From: Blastomonas fulva
GTDB taxonomy: Bacteria > Pseudomonadota > Alphaproteobacteria > Sphingomonadales > Sphingomonadaceae
Direction of reading: 5' to 3'
NCBI RefSeq assembly: GCF_003431825.1
Contig: NZ_CP020083.1
Location: 3,510,501-3,574,500, forward strand
DNA: 64,000 bases
Both the position numbers and the translations under genes were made by a program. The notes under the pieces were generated by a model that did not search any database, was not told the origin of the DNA, and was given only the letters and a program-made list of their open reading frames with translations. The number at the start of each line of letters is the position of its first letter. The first letter of the stretch is position 1. Shown one piece after another: positions 56,319 through 64,000 of this stretch.

Positions 56319-56348
56319 TCAAGGGCTTGCGCCCCATCGACGCCTGAG

Positions 56349-56377
56349 GGAATGACCAAAGCCGAAAGGGCTGTCAA
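56349..56377 (-). promoter_or_regulatory. Candidate gcv operon promoter
   Basis: A perfect -35 box, TTGACA, is at 56377-56372 on the minus strand. The position 17 bases downstream reads CATTCC, a weak -10. Transcription would start near 56342, about 25 bases before the riboswitch, which is sensible. The poor -10 keeps confidence low. Confidence 0.4.
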
Positions 56378-56408
56378 TCAAATTACGCTGCGTTGCAATA
56401 TCCGCACG

Positions 56409-57578
56409 TCAGACGTGGCTGAGCCCCTCGGGCGCATGGCCGAAAATCGCGCGGTGGCAGGTCAGCGCGAACCGGTCGGTCATCCCGGCGAGGAAGTCTG
56501 CGAAGTGGCGGCTCTGCGGGGGCTCGCTTGCGGGCATGCGGGTACGCCAGTCCTCGGGCAGAAGGCCGGGATCACCGCGATAGGCGGCAAACAGCGCGGC
56601 GATGACTTCGCGGGCCAGCGCCGCCGCCTCGAGCTGGCGTGGGTGGTGATATACGCGCTCGTACATGAACGCCTTGAGCTGCCGCTCCTGCGCCGCCATG
56701 GGTTCGGAAAATCCGGCGATCGTCTGTCCGGCGCTGCGGACATCCTCGATCGATGTGATCCCCAGAGCGGCGATTCGCGCGCGGGTCGATGCGATCACGT
56801 CATTGACCATCAGGCCGATCTGGTCGCGGACGAACTCTGCCTGCAGCCTGTCGGGGCTGACATCGGCAAAGCGCTGGCGGATCGCGTCCCATTGCGCAGC
56901 AGCGAACGGCAGAGCGAGCAGGTCGTCGAACGCCAGAAAGCCCGCGCGCAGGCCGTCATCAATGTCGTGGTTGTCATAGGCGATGTCGTCGGCGACCGCT
57001 GCCACCTGCGCCTCGAGCGAGGCATGACGACCGAGGTCGAGATCGAACGCGGCGTCGATCTCTGCCAGCGCCCAGGGTGCGGCGCTGACTGGGCCGTTGT
57101 GTTTCGCCAGCCCTTCGAGCACCTCCCAGCTGAGGTTCAATCCCTGCCAGCGCGGATAAGGCGATTCGAGCACGTGCAGCGCGCGCAGCGTGTGGGCGTT
57201 GTGATCGAAGCCGCCCTGCCCCGCCATCGCTTCCTGCAGCGCATCCTCGCCGGCATGCCCGAACGGCGGGTGGCCGATATCGTGCGCCAGGCACAGGGCC
57301 TCGGTCAGATCCTCGTCGAGCCCCAATGCGCGCGCGATCGTCCGCCCGATCTGCGCCACCTCGAGGCTGTGGGTCAGCCGGACACGGTAATGGTCGCCAT
57401 CGGGCGCGACGAACACCTGCGTCTTGTGGCGAAGGCGGCGAAAGCTGATCGAGTGGATGATGCGGTCGCGGTCGCGCTGGAATGCGCTACGCGGGCCCCG
57501 GGTTGGCGCACCGCCTTCGGCATATTGCCGTCCGCGCGTGGCATCGGGATCGCAGGCATAAGGAGCGCGGGGGTGCAT
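56409..57578 (-). CDS. dgt: Deoxyguanosine triphosphate triphosphohydrolase-like protein
   Basis: 389 residues of the HD superfamily, type 2 dGTPase. Metal-binding residues are in RLTHSLEVAQ and CLAHDIGHPPFGHAGED, and a later Asp lies in DIAYDNHDIDDG. It hydrolyses dNTPs to nucleoside and triphosphate and helps balance the nucleotide pool. The start MHPRAPYACDP is family-like. It lies between the racemase gene and the riboswitch, in the same direction as both. Confidence 0.92.
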   Translation of the reverse strand: MHPRAPYACDPDATRGRQYAEGGAPTRGPRSAFQRDRDRIIHSISFRRLRHKTQVFVAPDGDHYRVRLTHSLEVAQIGRTIARALGLDEDLTEALCLAHDIGHPPFGHAGEDALQEAMAGQGGFDHNAHTLRALHVLESPYPRWQGLNLSWEVLEGLAKHNGPVSAAPWALAEIDAAFDLDLGRHASLEAQVAAVADDIAYDNHDIDDGLRAGFLAFDDLLALPFAAAQWDAIRQRFADVSPDRLQAEFVRDQIGLMVNDVIASTRARIAALGITSIEDVRSAGQTIAGFSEPMAAQERQLKAFMYERVYHHPRQLEAAALAREVIAALFAAYRGDPGLLPEDWRTRMPASEPPQSRHFADFLAGMTDRFALTCHRAIFGHAPEGLSHV

Positions 57579-57662
57579 TGGCTTGGTACCGTTTTCAAAA
57601 TATGGCGGGTGCCGGACAAAGGCCGGAAAACGGACCCTCCATCGGCCAAAGCCGCGTGGCGA

Positions 57663-58358
57663 TCAACCCTCGCCCATGATCCAGTCGACCGCGGCATGCG
57701 CGTGGATCTCGGTGCCATCATAGATCGGCAGCACATTGGCCTTGGTGTCGATGATCATCTCGAGCTCGGTGCAGCCGAGCACCACCGCCTCGACGTCTTC
57801 CTTGGCGATGTTGGTGAGGAACGTCTTCATCGTGCGCTCGGATTCGCGCACCACCCGGCCTTCCATCAGCTCGTCATAGATGATCCGGTCGATCTCCTCG
57901 ACGCGGTCCATCTTGGGCGCGAGCAGGCTGATGCCGTGACGGATCAGCCGCTGGCGATAGAAGCTCTCGAGCATCACGTTGCGCGTCCCGATCAGCGCGG
58001 CACGCTTGATACCATCGGCCTGCATCTTCTCGCCGACGCAATCGGCGATGTGGATGATCGGCACGCTGACGGCGCCCTGCACCCGGTCGTAGACCTTGTG
58101 CATCGAATTGGCGCAGATCAGGATCGCGGTGGCGCCCGCCTGTTCGAGCGAGCGCGCCGCTGCGGTGAGCTTTTCGGCGGCATGATCCCAGCCCTCGGGC
58201 GTGGTCACCTGCGCCAGATCGCAGAAGTTCAGGCTCTCGATCACCATCGGACCGCTGCACAGCGATCCTGCGCGCTTCTGCACTTCCTTGTTGATCAGCC
58301 GGTAATAGGTTTCGGTCGAAACCCAGCTCATCCCGCCGATCAGGCCTATCTTCCGCAT
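57663..58358 (-). CDS. Aspartate/glutamate racemase family protein
   Basis: 231 residues. PLP-independent racemase fold with paired catalytic cysteines: one in ILICANSMHKV and one in VVLGCTELEM. KIGLIGGMSWVSTETYY is the typical aspartate-racemase N terminus, and the length is right. It begins five bases after the pntB stop and is probably co-transcribed with the transhydrogenase. Whether it supplies D-aspartate or D-glutamate cannot be told. Confidence 0.9.
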   Translation of the reverse strand: MRKIGLIGGMSWVSTETYYRLINKEVQKRAGSLCSGPMVIESLNFCDLAQVTTPEGWDHAAEKLTAAARSLEQAGATAILICANSMHKVYDRVQGAVSVPIIHIADCVGEKMQADGIKRAALIGTRNVMLESFYRQRLIRHGISLLAPKMDRVEEIDRIIYDELMEGRVVRESERTMKTFLTNIAKEDVEAVVLGCTELEMIIDTKANVLPIYDGTEIHAHAAVDWIMGEG

Positions 58359-58363
58359 CCGGC

Positions 58364-59908
58364 TCAGTGCCCCAGGTTCTTGCAGATATCCTCGACCATC
58401 TTCTTGGCGTCGGCGAGCAGCATCATCGTCTGGTCCATGTAGAACACGTCGTTGTCGACACCCGCATAGCCCACGCCGCCCATCGAGCGCTTGATGAAGA
58501 ACACGGTCTTGGCCTTGTCGACATCGAACACCGGCATGCCATAGATCGGCGATGATTTGTCGGTCTTCGCCGCGGGATTGACCACATCGTTGGCACCGAT
58601 GATGAAGGCGACATCGGTCTGCGCGAACTCGCTGTTGATGTCCTCGAGTTCGAACACCTCGTCATAGGGCACGTTGGCTTCGGCGAGCAGCACGTTCATG
58701 TGGCCGGGCATGCGGCCTGCAACCGGGTGGATCGCATATTTGACGCTGACGCCTTCCTTCTTGAGCAGGTCGCCCATCTCGCGCAGCGCGTGCTGCGCCT
58801 GCGCCACCGCCATGCCGTAGCCGGGCACGATGATCACGCTTTCGGCCTGCTTCATCATGTACGCCGCGTCCTCGGCGCTGCCGCGCTTCCACGGGCGATC
58901 GATCTTGGGTGCGCCATCGCCGCCGCCGCCGGATTCGGCACCGAAACCGCCCGCGATCACCGAGATGAAGCTGCGGTTCATCGCCTTGCACATGATGTAG
59001 GAAAGGATCGCACCCGACGAGCCGACCAGCGCACCGGTGATGATCATCGCGGTGTTCGACAGGGTGAAGCCCATCGCCGCTGCCGCCCAGCCCGAATAGC
59101 TGTTGAGCATCGAGACGACGACCGGCATGTCCGCGCCGCCGATGGGGATGATCAGCAGGAAGCCGATGATGAACGCGAGTACGGTGATCGCGAGGAATAG
59201 CCAGCCTTCGCCGGGACCGCCTTCGGGCGACACGGTGTAGACTGCGATCATGCCGAGGATTGCGGCGAGCACGCCCAGGTTGATGACATGACGCCCCGGC
59301 AGCATGATCGGCGAACCCGACATGTTGCCGTTCAGCTTGAGGAACGCGATGACCGATCCCGAGAAGGTGATCGCACCGATCGCGACGCCAAGGCCCATTT
59401 CGACGCGGCTGACCGCGAGGATCTGGCCGGTGGCATCGAGAATGCCGAACGCTTCGGGGTTGAGCCATGCGGCCAGCGCCACCAGCACTGCGGCCAGGCC
59501 GACCAGCGAGTGGAATGCGGCCACCAGCTGGGGCATGTCGGTCATCTTGATCTTGCGCGCGATGACGAAGCCCGCAACGCCGCCGATTGCGATCGCGGCG
59601 ATGATCTCGACGATGTTGGCGATGTCATGCGTGATCAGCGTGGTGATCACCGCGATGCCCATGCCGATCATGCCGAAACGGTTGCCGTCGCGACTGGTTT
59701 CGGGGCTGGAAAGCCCGCGCAGCGCGAGAATGAAGAACACGCCGGCGACCAGATAGGCCAGCGACACCCAAGGGCTCACCGGGGCGGCATCGCCTCCCGA
59801 AGCAAACGCGGGAACCGAGGTCAGCGCGCTGCACGCAGCAGCGGCGAACGCCAGCGGACGTTGGCGGATCGAACGGCGATTGAAATTCATTGCTGCCCCC
59901 AGAGCCAT
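58364..59908 (-). CDS. pntB: NAD(P) transhydrogenase subunit beta
   Basis: 514 residues. The membrane and NADP(H)-binding part of the proton-translocating transhydrogenase. About nine helices lead to the C-terminal dIII domain with VPGYGMAVAQAQHAL, HPVAGRMPGHMNVLLAEANVPYD and GANDVVNP. It has an extra N-terminal stretch of about 45 residues, including FNRRSIRQRP and a hydrophobic SALTSVPAFASGG that looks like a cleavable signal. This is unusual for PntB. The ATG overlaps the pntAB stop by one base. Confidence 0.95.
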   Translation of the reverse strand: MALGAAMNFNRRSIRQRPLAFAAAACSALTSVPAFASGGDAAPVSPWVSLAYLVAGVFFILALRGLSSPETSRDGNRFGMIGMGIAVITTLITHDIANIVEIIAAIAIGGVAGFVIARKIKMTDMPQLVAAFHSLVGLAAVLVALAAWLNPEAFGILDATGQILAVSRVEMGLGVAIGAITFSGSVIAFLKLNGNMSGSPIMLPGRHVINLGVLAAILGMIAVYTVSPEGGPGEGWLFLAITVLAFIIGFLLIIPIGGADMPVVVSMLNSYSGWAAAAMGFTLSNTAMIITGALVGSSGAILSYIMCKAMNRSFISVIAGGFGAESGGGGDGAPKIDRPWKRGSAEDAAYMMKQAESVIIVPGYGMAVAQAQHALREMGDLLKKEGVSVKYAIHPVAGRMPGHMNVLLAEANVPYDEVFELEDINSEFAQTDVAFIIGANDVVNPAAKTDKSSPIYGMPVFDVDKAKTVFFIKRSMGGVGYAGVDNDVFYMDQTMMLLADAKKMVEDICKNLGH

Positions 59909-60192
59909 CACTTGCGCTCCTTCTTCTTGTACATCGCAAGCATGCGCTCGGTGACGGCAAAGCCGCCGAAGATATTGACCGATGCGAACACCACTGCCAG
60001 CAGCCCCAGATATTTGGCGATAGCCGATCCGGCCTCGGCGCTGGCAATCAGCGCGCCGACGATGATCACCGACGAAATCGCATTGGTCACCGCCATCAGC
60101 GGCGTGTGCAGCGCGGGGGTCACCGACCAGACAACGTAATAACCCACGAAGCAGGCCATCACGAAGATCGAGAGGATTGAGATGAAGTCCAT
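59908..60192 (-). CDS. pntAB: NAD(P) transhydrogenase subunit alpha part 2
   Basis: 94 residues, three to four membrane helices. In alphaproteobacteria the alpha subunit is split and this is the membrane piece. The conserved PALHTPLMAVTNAISSVIIVGAL lies in the middle. The ATG at 60192 is chosen because GGAG lies nine bases before and the family begins MDFISIL; ATG 60207 is also in frame. It lies between pntAA and pntB. Confidence 0.94.
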   Translation of the reverse strand: MDFISILSIFVMACFVGYYVVWSVTPALHTPLMAVTNAISSVIIVGALIASAEAGSAIAKYLGLLAVVFASVNIFGGFAVTERMLAMYKKKERK

Positions 60193-60283
60193 CTTCACAT
60201 TCTCCATTCACCCCGCTTGATCGGTCCTACGATCCGTCGGGAATGTGCCGGCGATCGCCGGCCTAAACATCGATTGCTGGCGA

Positions 60284-61414
60284 TCAGCTCGCGAGCAGCC
60301 TCTCACTGACCACTTTGCCGCCCATCGTCACGCGGACGCCCTGGACGATCTCGTCATCGTCGGGGAACACGGGCGCCTTGGCTTCCTTGTCCCAGAAGGC
60401 CGAGAAGAAGTTGAACAGGTTGCGTGAGAACAGCGCCGAGGCATCGGTCGCAAGCCGCGAGGGCACGTTGCGGTGGCCGACGATCTTGACGCCGTGCCTG
60501 ATCACGACCTCGCCTGCAACCGCGCCCTCGACATTGCCGCCCTGCTCGACCGCAAGGTCGACCAGGACGCTGCCGGGCTTCATGCTAGCGATCTGCGCGT
60601 CGGAAACCAGCCGCGGCGCGGCGCGGCCCGGGATCAGCGCGGTGGTGATCACGATATCCTGCTTGGCGATGTGCGACGAGACCAATTCGGCCTGCGCCGC
60701 CTTGTATTCGTCCGACATTTCGGTTGCATAGCCGCCTGCGCCTTCGCCCTCGATGCCGGCGACGTTTTCGACGAAGATCGCCTTGGCGCCCAGCGACTGG
60801 ATCTGTTCCTTGGTTGCCGAGCGGACGTCGGTGGCCGACACCTGCGCGCCCAGACGCCGTGCGGTGGCGATCGCCTGGAGCCCGGCAACGCCGACACCCA
60901 TCACGAAGACCTTGGCAGCCGACACCGTGCCTGCGGCGGTCATCATCATCGGGAACGCCTTGCCGTATTCGGAGGCGCCATCGAGCACCGCCTTGTATCC
61001 GGCAAGGTTCGACTGCGACGACAGGATATCCATCGACTGCGCACGGGTGATGCGCGGCATGAACTCGAGCGCGAGCGCCTGAAAGCCCGCGGCGGCATAG
61101 GCATCGATGCGCGCCCGCTCGCCGAACGGGTTCAGCGACGCTGCGATCATCGCGCCCGGCTTGGCGCCGGCCAGGCTGGCGGGATCGGGCCCCTGGATGC
61201 CGAAGATGATATCGGCACCCGCGAGCACCTCTGCGCGCGAGGCGACAGTGGCACCGGCAGCGGCGAAATCGGCATCGGATACCGACGCGAACTCGCCCGC
61301 CCCGGTCTCGACCGCCATTTCCGCGCCCAGCGCGATGAATTTCTTCACCGTTTCCGGGCTCGCCGAAACGCGCCGTTCACCCGATGCCTGCTCCTTGAGG
61401 ACCGCGATTTTCAT
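60284..61414 (-). CDS. pntAA: NAD(P) transhydrogenase subunit alpha part 1
   Basis: 376 residues. The cytosolic NAD(H)-binding part, related to alanine dehydrogenase. KIAVLKEQASGERRVSASPE is the start, SSQSNLAGYKAV and VFVMGVGVAGLQAIATARRLGA (NAD-binding) follow, and VDLAVEQGGNVEG is near the end. It transfers hydride from NADH to NADP+ at dIII. It follows the tiny oxidase subunit gene by 12 bases. Confidence 0.96.
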   Translation of the reverse strand: MKIAVLKEQASGERRVSASPETVKKFIALGAEMAVETGAGEFASVSDADFAAAGATVASRAEVLAGADIIFGIQGPDPASLAGAKPGAMIAASLNPFGERARIDAYAAAGFQALALEFMPRITRAQSMDILSSQSNLAGYKAVLDGASEYGKAFPMMMTAAGTVSAAKVFVMGVGVAGLQAIATARRLGAQVSATDVRSATKEQIQSLGAKAIFVENVAGIEGEGAGGYATEMSDEYKAAQAELVSSHIAKQDIVITTALIPGRAAPRLVSDAQIASMKPGSVLVDLAVEQGGNVEGAVAGEVVIRHGVKIVGHRNVPSRLATDASALFSRNLFNFFSAFWDKEAKAPVFPDDDEIVQGVRVTMGGKVVSERLLAS

Positions 61415-61426
61415 GCAGGTCGCCGG

Positions 61427-61561
61427 TCAGCTGGCGATGAGAACGACGACGAACGCTGTCACCAGCGCCGCGATGATCGTGCCGGTCTTCATCCAGCCCA
61501 TGAACCCTTCATAGGTCTGGCGGGCGGTTTCGATGTTGTTGCTGGACATGTCGTTGGCCAT
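61427..61561 (-). CDS. aa3-type cytochrome c oxidase subunit IV-like small protein
   Basis: 44 residues, found by direct translation. The polar N terminus (MANDMSSNNIETARQ) is followed by YEGFMGWMKTG and a single membrane helix ending VVVLIAS. This is the pattern of the bacterial aa3-oxidase subunit IV family (COX4_pro_2), a small helix that packs on the oxidase. GGGGAAGG is about eight bases upstream. It leads the transhydrogenase operon, an arrangement often seen in sphingomonads. No oxidase genes are near, so its partner is elsewhere. Confidence 0.8.
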   Translation of the reverse strand: MANDMSSNNIETARQTYEGFMGWMKTGTIIAALVTAFVVVLIAS

Positions 61562-61699
61562 GGTCAGAGCCTTCCCCATTACAAATGTTGCCGAAATTAA
61601 ACTCGGTTCGCCTTAACCGAATGCCGGGTGCGGCTCAATCCCGCAAGCGTCAATTCGCTAGTGTGCTCCCAAGCATAGCTTTAATCGGGTTTTTACCAC

Positions 61700-63157
61700 A
61701 TGCGACTAGACGAACCCATGATGGCAAAAGAACGAACCGACGCAGATCAGCAAATCCGCCGTGTGATGCTGATCGATAACGAACCGGCGCAATGCCGGCT
61801 GGTCGCCGCGCTGGCGGCCAAGGCTGGCTGGCGCACGGTGTTCGCGCATGATTCGGAAACCGCGATCGCGATGCTGGGCACGCAGGAAGGGATGATGCTC
61901 GATGCCATCATCCTCGATCAGTGGGTTCCGGGCGACGAGGCCGCCGAACTGATCGCCGAGCTCAAGTCGCGCCGCCCTGCCCTGCCGATCCTGATGCTCA
62001 CCGCCAGCACCTCGCCGCTGCTCGCGGTCGAGGCGATGCGGGCAGGCGCCACCGATTACCTGATCAAGCCGATCGCACCCGATCGGCTGGTCGCCGCGCT
62101 CAACGCCGCCGTTCGCAAGGACGACGCCGACGAGCTGCGCCCGCTGACCGAAAAGATCGCAGCGCCGCTCGATTTCGACGAGATGATCGGATCGTCGCCG
62201 CGCTTCCGCGCCGCGCTCGCCATCGCCGCGAAATCGGCGCGCACCCATTCGCCGGTGCTGATCGAGGGCGAAAGCGGCACGGGCAAGGAAATGATCGCGC
62301 GCGCCATCCATGCCTCAAGCCCGCGCGCCAAGCTGGCGCTGCGGCTAGTCACCTGCGCGGGTGCGTCGAGCGGCCAGCTCGAATCGCAGCTGTTCGGGCA
62401 TGAACGCGGTGCGTTCCCCGGCGCTTTCGACCGGCATGTCGGCGTGATCCAGCGGGTCGAGGGCGGCACGCTTTTCATCGACGAGATCGATCAGGTTCCG
62501 CTCGAATCGCAGGCCAAGCTTGCCGATGCCATTCGCGAGGGTGAAATCCGCCCGCTTGGCGCGCGGCACAGCCAGCGCTGCGACGTGCGCTTCATCTGCG
62601 CCAGCAACTCGCCGCTCAAGCCGATGGTCGAGGCAGGCACCTTCCGCGAAGACCTGTATTACGCGATCGCCCCGGTGCAGATCACCATCCCCGCGCTGCG
62701 CGACCGTTCGAGCGACATTCCTTCGCTGGTTCGCCATTTCCTCAACCGCATCGCCGAGCAGCCCGGCATGCGGGGGCTCGGCATCACCGACGAGGCGCTG
62801 TCGCTGCTGTCGAGCTTCGACTGGCCGGGCAATGTCCGCCAGTTGCAGAACGCGCTGTTCCGCGCCGCGATCTTCTGCGACGGCGATGCGCTGACCACGG
62901 CCGAGTTCCCGCAGCTCACCACCATGCTGGGCGAGGACGAACCGCGGCGCGCGTCGGCCAGCCATGACGGCATAGGGATCCAGCTCTATGCCGAGGACGG
63001 CAATCTGCGCCCGCTCGAGGAAATCGAGGCGGACGTCATTCGCCTCGCCATCGGCCATTATCGCGGGCGGATGACCGAAGTCGCGCGCCGGCTGGGGATC
63101 GGCCGGTCGACACTGTACCGAAAGCTGACCGAGCTGGGCATCGACAACGCCGCCTGA
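61700..63157 (+). CDS. Response regulator with AAA+ and Fis domains (NtrC-like, altered GAFTGA)
   Basis: 485 residues. Receiver domain at about 20-140 with phospho-acceptor Asp73 (IILDQWVPGDE) and Lys123. AAA+ domain at about 155-390 with Walker A GESGTGKE (180-187), Walker B GGTLFIDEID and arginine-rich FREDLYYAIAPVQI. C-terminal Fis-type helix-turn-helix with MTEVARRLGIGRSTLYRKL. The sigma-54 contact loop reads GAFPGA at 227-232 instead of GAFTGA. No sensor kinase gene is near. The start at 61700 is uncertain (ATG at 61721 and 61724 are also open). It is divergent from the transhydrogenase operon. Confidence 0.9.
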   Translation: MRLDEPMMAKERTDADQQIRRVMLIDNEPAQCRLVAALAAKAGWRTVFAHDSETAIAMLGTQEGMMLDAIILDQWVPGDEAAELIAELKSRRPALPILMLTASTSPLLAVEAMRAGATDYLIKPIAPDRLVAALNAAVRKDDADELRPLTEKIAAPLDFDEMIGSSPRFRAALAIAAKSARTHSPVLIEGESGTGKEMIARAIHASSPRAKLALRLVTCAGASSGQLESQLFGHERGAFPGAFDRHVGVIQRVEGGTLFIDEIDQVPLESQAKLADAIREGEIRPLGARHSQRCDVRFICASNSPLKPMVEAGTFREDLYYAIAPVQITIPALRDRSSDIPSLVRHFLNRIAEQPGMRGLGITDEALSLLSSFDWPGNVRQLQNALFRAAIFCDGDALTTAEFPQLTTMLGEDEPRRASASHDGIGIQLYAEDGNLRPLEEIEADVIRLAIGHYRGRMTEVARRLGIGRSTLYRKLTELGIDNAA

Positions 63158-63221
63158 GCGGCACGCACACTCGCGGCTTTTTCCCTTCCCTGCGCTGCCC
63201 GCCATCCATAAGAGCGGGCAG

Positions 63222-64000
63222 ATGACTCAGCCCATCCTCGACGTGTTGCATGACACCTTCGGTTTCTCGGCCTTTCGCGGCGTGCAGGACCAGGTGGTCA
63301 GCCGCGTCATGGCTGGGCGCAACACGCTGGCGATCATGCCCACCGGCGCGGGCAAATCGCTGTGCTATCAGCTTCCCGCCGTCGCGCTCGATGGTTGCTG
63401 CGTCGTCATATCGCCGCTGATCGCGCTGATGCACGACCAGCTGCGCGCGGCGACCGCGCTCGGCATCCGCGCCGCAAGCCTGACCTCGGTCGATGCCGAC
63501 TGGCAGGAAACGCAGGACCGCTTCCGCGCGGGCGAGCTTGATCTGCTTTATGTCGCTCCCGAACGCGCGAGCTCGGAAGGGTTCCGCAACCTGCTGGGCC
63601 GCGCGCCGATATCGATGTTCGCGATCGACGAGGCGCATTGCGTTTCGGAATGGGGGCATGATTTCCGCCCCGATTACCGGCTGCTGCGGCCACTGCTCGA
63701 CAGCTTCCCCGATCGTCCGCGCCTCGCGCTGACCGCGACCGCCGATGCGCACACCCGCGAGGACATCCTCAAGCAGCTGGGTATCGAACGCGACGGGATG
63801 ATCATCGCGGGATTCGACCGGCCCAACATCCGCTATGCGGTGCACCCGCGCGATGGCCTTACCCGGCAGATCGGCGATCTGGTCTCCGCCAATCCCGGCC
63901 CCGGCATCGTCTATGCGCAGACCCGCGCAGGCACCGAGAAGCTTGCCGAGCAGTTGGCCAAACTCCCTGGACCAGGTGGCAAGCGCCAGGTGCGCGCCTA
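63222..64000 (+). CDS. recQ: ATP-dependent DNA helicase RecQ (3' end outside window)
   Basis: 259 complete codons from the ATG at 63222, still open at the window edge. Superfamily 2 motifs are clear: FRGVQDQVV, MPTGAGKSLCYQLP (motif I), VVISPLIALMHDQ, DEAHCVSEWGHDFRPDY (motif II with the RecQ aromatic loop) and LALTATA (motif III). RecQ unwinds DNA in 3'-5' direction for repair and recombination. About 330 more residues, including zinc and HRDC domains, are expected beyond the edge. Confidence 0.95.
   Translation, partial: MTQPILDVLHDTFGFSAFRGVQDQVVSRVMAGRNTLAIMPTGAGKSLCYQLPAVALDGCCVVISPLIALMHDQLRAATALGIRAASLTSVDADWQETQDRFRAGELDLLYVAPERASSEGFRNLLGRAPISMFAIDEAHCVSEWGHDFRPDYRLLRPLLDSFPDRPRLALTATADAHTREDILKQLGIERDGMIIAGFDRPNIRYAVHPRDGLTRQIGDLVSANPGPGIVYAQTRAGTEKLAEQLAKLPGPGGKRQVRA

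Noticed and set aside
1..64000. CRISPR arrays, tRNA or rRNA genes, phage modules, retron or defence clusters
   Set aside because: All gaps between genes were read on both strands. No regularly spaced repeats, no tRNA cloverleaf ends, no rRNA motifs and no phage or reverse-transcriptase genes were seen.

Overview
The window is chromosomal DNA of a high-GC alphaproteobacterium, most likely a member of the Sphingomonadaceae. The evidence is the hisG-hisD-nusB-thiL-hppA gene order, the gcvPA/gcvPB split glycine decarboxylase, the three-gene pntAA-pntAB-pntB set headed by a tiny aa3-oxidase subunit IV gene, the cobS/cobT genes, and CCTTCGACAGGCTCAGG-type and GTCATTCCCGC-type intergenic palindromes. 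The genus cannot be fixed from sequence reading alone. No rRNA, tRNA, CRISPR array or prophage was seen. Genes are dense, and most are housekeeping or general catabolism.

Layout. 1-9317 is almost all minus strand: a secreted protein of unknown role cut by the window edge, a CHASE2-type class III nucleotide cyclase, a nitroreductase, cobT, a bifunctional penicillin-binding protein, cobS and a J-domain protein. Divergent from these, 9372-11917 holds bolA, an SRPBCC-fold gene with an unusual start, a pirin and an alpha/beta hydrolase. 11918-15255 is the one clearly mobile stretch. It has nested palindromic repeats, then a two-gene IS91-type element (tyrosine recombinase plus HUH transposase) whose first ribosome binding site lies inside a hairpin, then a small lower-GC lipoprotein gene. 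15352-22230 carries a DUF2332 gene and the hisG-hisD-nusB / thiL / hppA run, closed by a strong terminator.

22372-25379 holds a CelD-type acyltransferase gene overlapping a JmjC/cupin-like oxygenase gene, then psd. 25391-32896 has a GNAT gene, an AceE/transketolase-like enzyme and a molybdenum hydroxylase set (2Fe-2S subunit, Tat-exported large subunit, MobA-like nucleotidyltransferase, XdhC). The nucleotidyltransferase and xdhC overlap tail to tail by 145 bp. 33086-41741 contains small membrane proteins, an EEP nuclease/phosphatase with a phospholipase D, a DMT exporter, a lone cpaF with an altered Walker A, and a monoamine-oxidase-like enzyme. 41798-49141 is lipid and acyl-CoA metabolism: a wax ester synthase/DGAT, a valine-degradation-like trio (acyl-CoA dehydrogenase, 3-hydroxyisobutyryl-CoA hydrolase-like, enoyl-CoA hydratase) and an acyl-CoA ligase.

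49142-51512 has repeats, a lower-GC orphan gene, a DUF938 methyltransferase and an isoprenylcysteine-methyltransferase-like gene. 51523-56377 is the glycine cleavage operon gcvT-gcvH-gcvPA-gcvPB behind a clear tandem glycine riboswitch. 56409-61561 has dgt, an Asp/Glu racemase and the proton-translocating transhydrogenase operon. 61700-64000 has a receiver-AAA+-Fis regulator whose sigma-54 contact loop reads GAFPGA, and the start of recQ.

I found no undoubted new system. The best candidates for a second look are the hairpin-controlled two-gene IS91 element, the GAFPGA regulator, the acyltransferase/oxygenase gene pair and the cyclase with its overlapping secreted partner.
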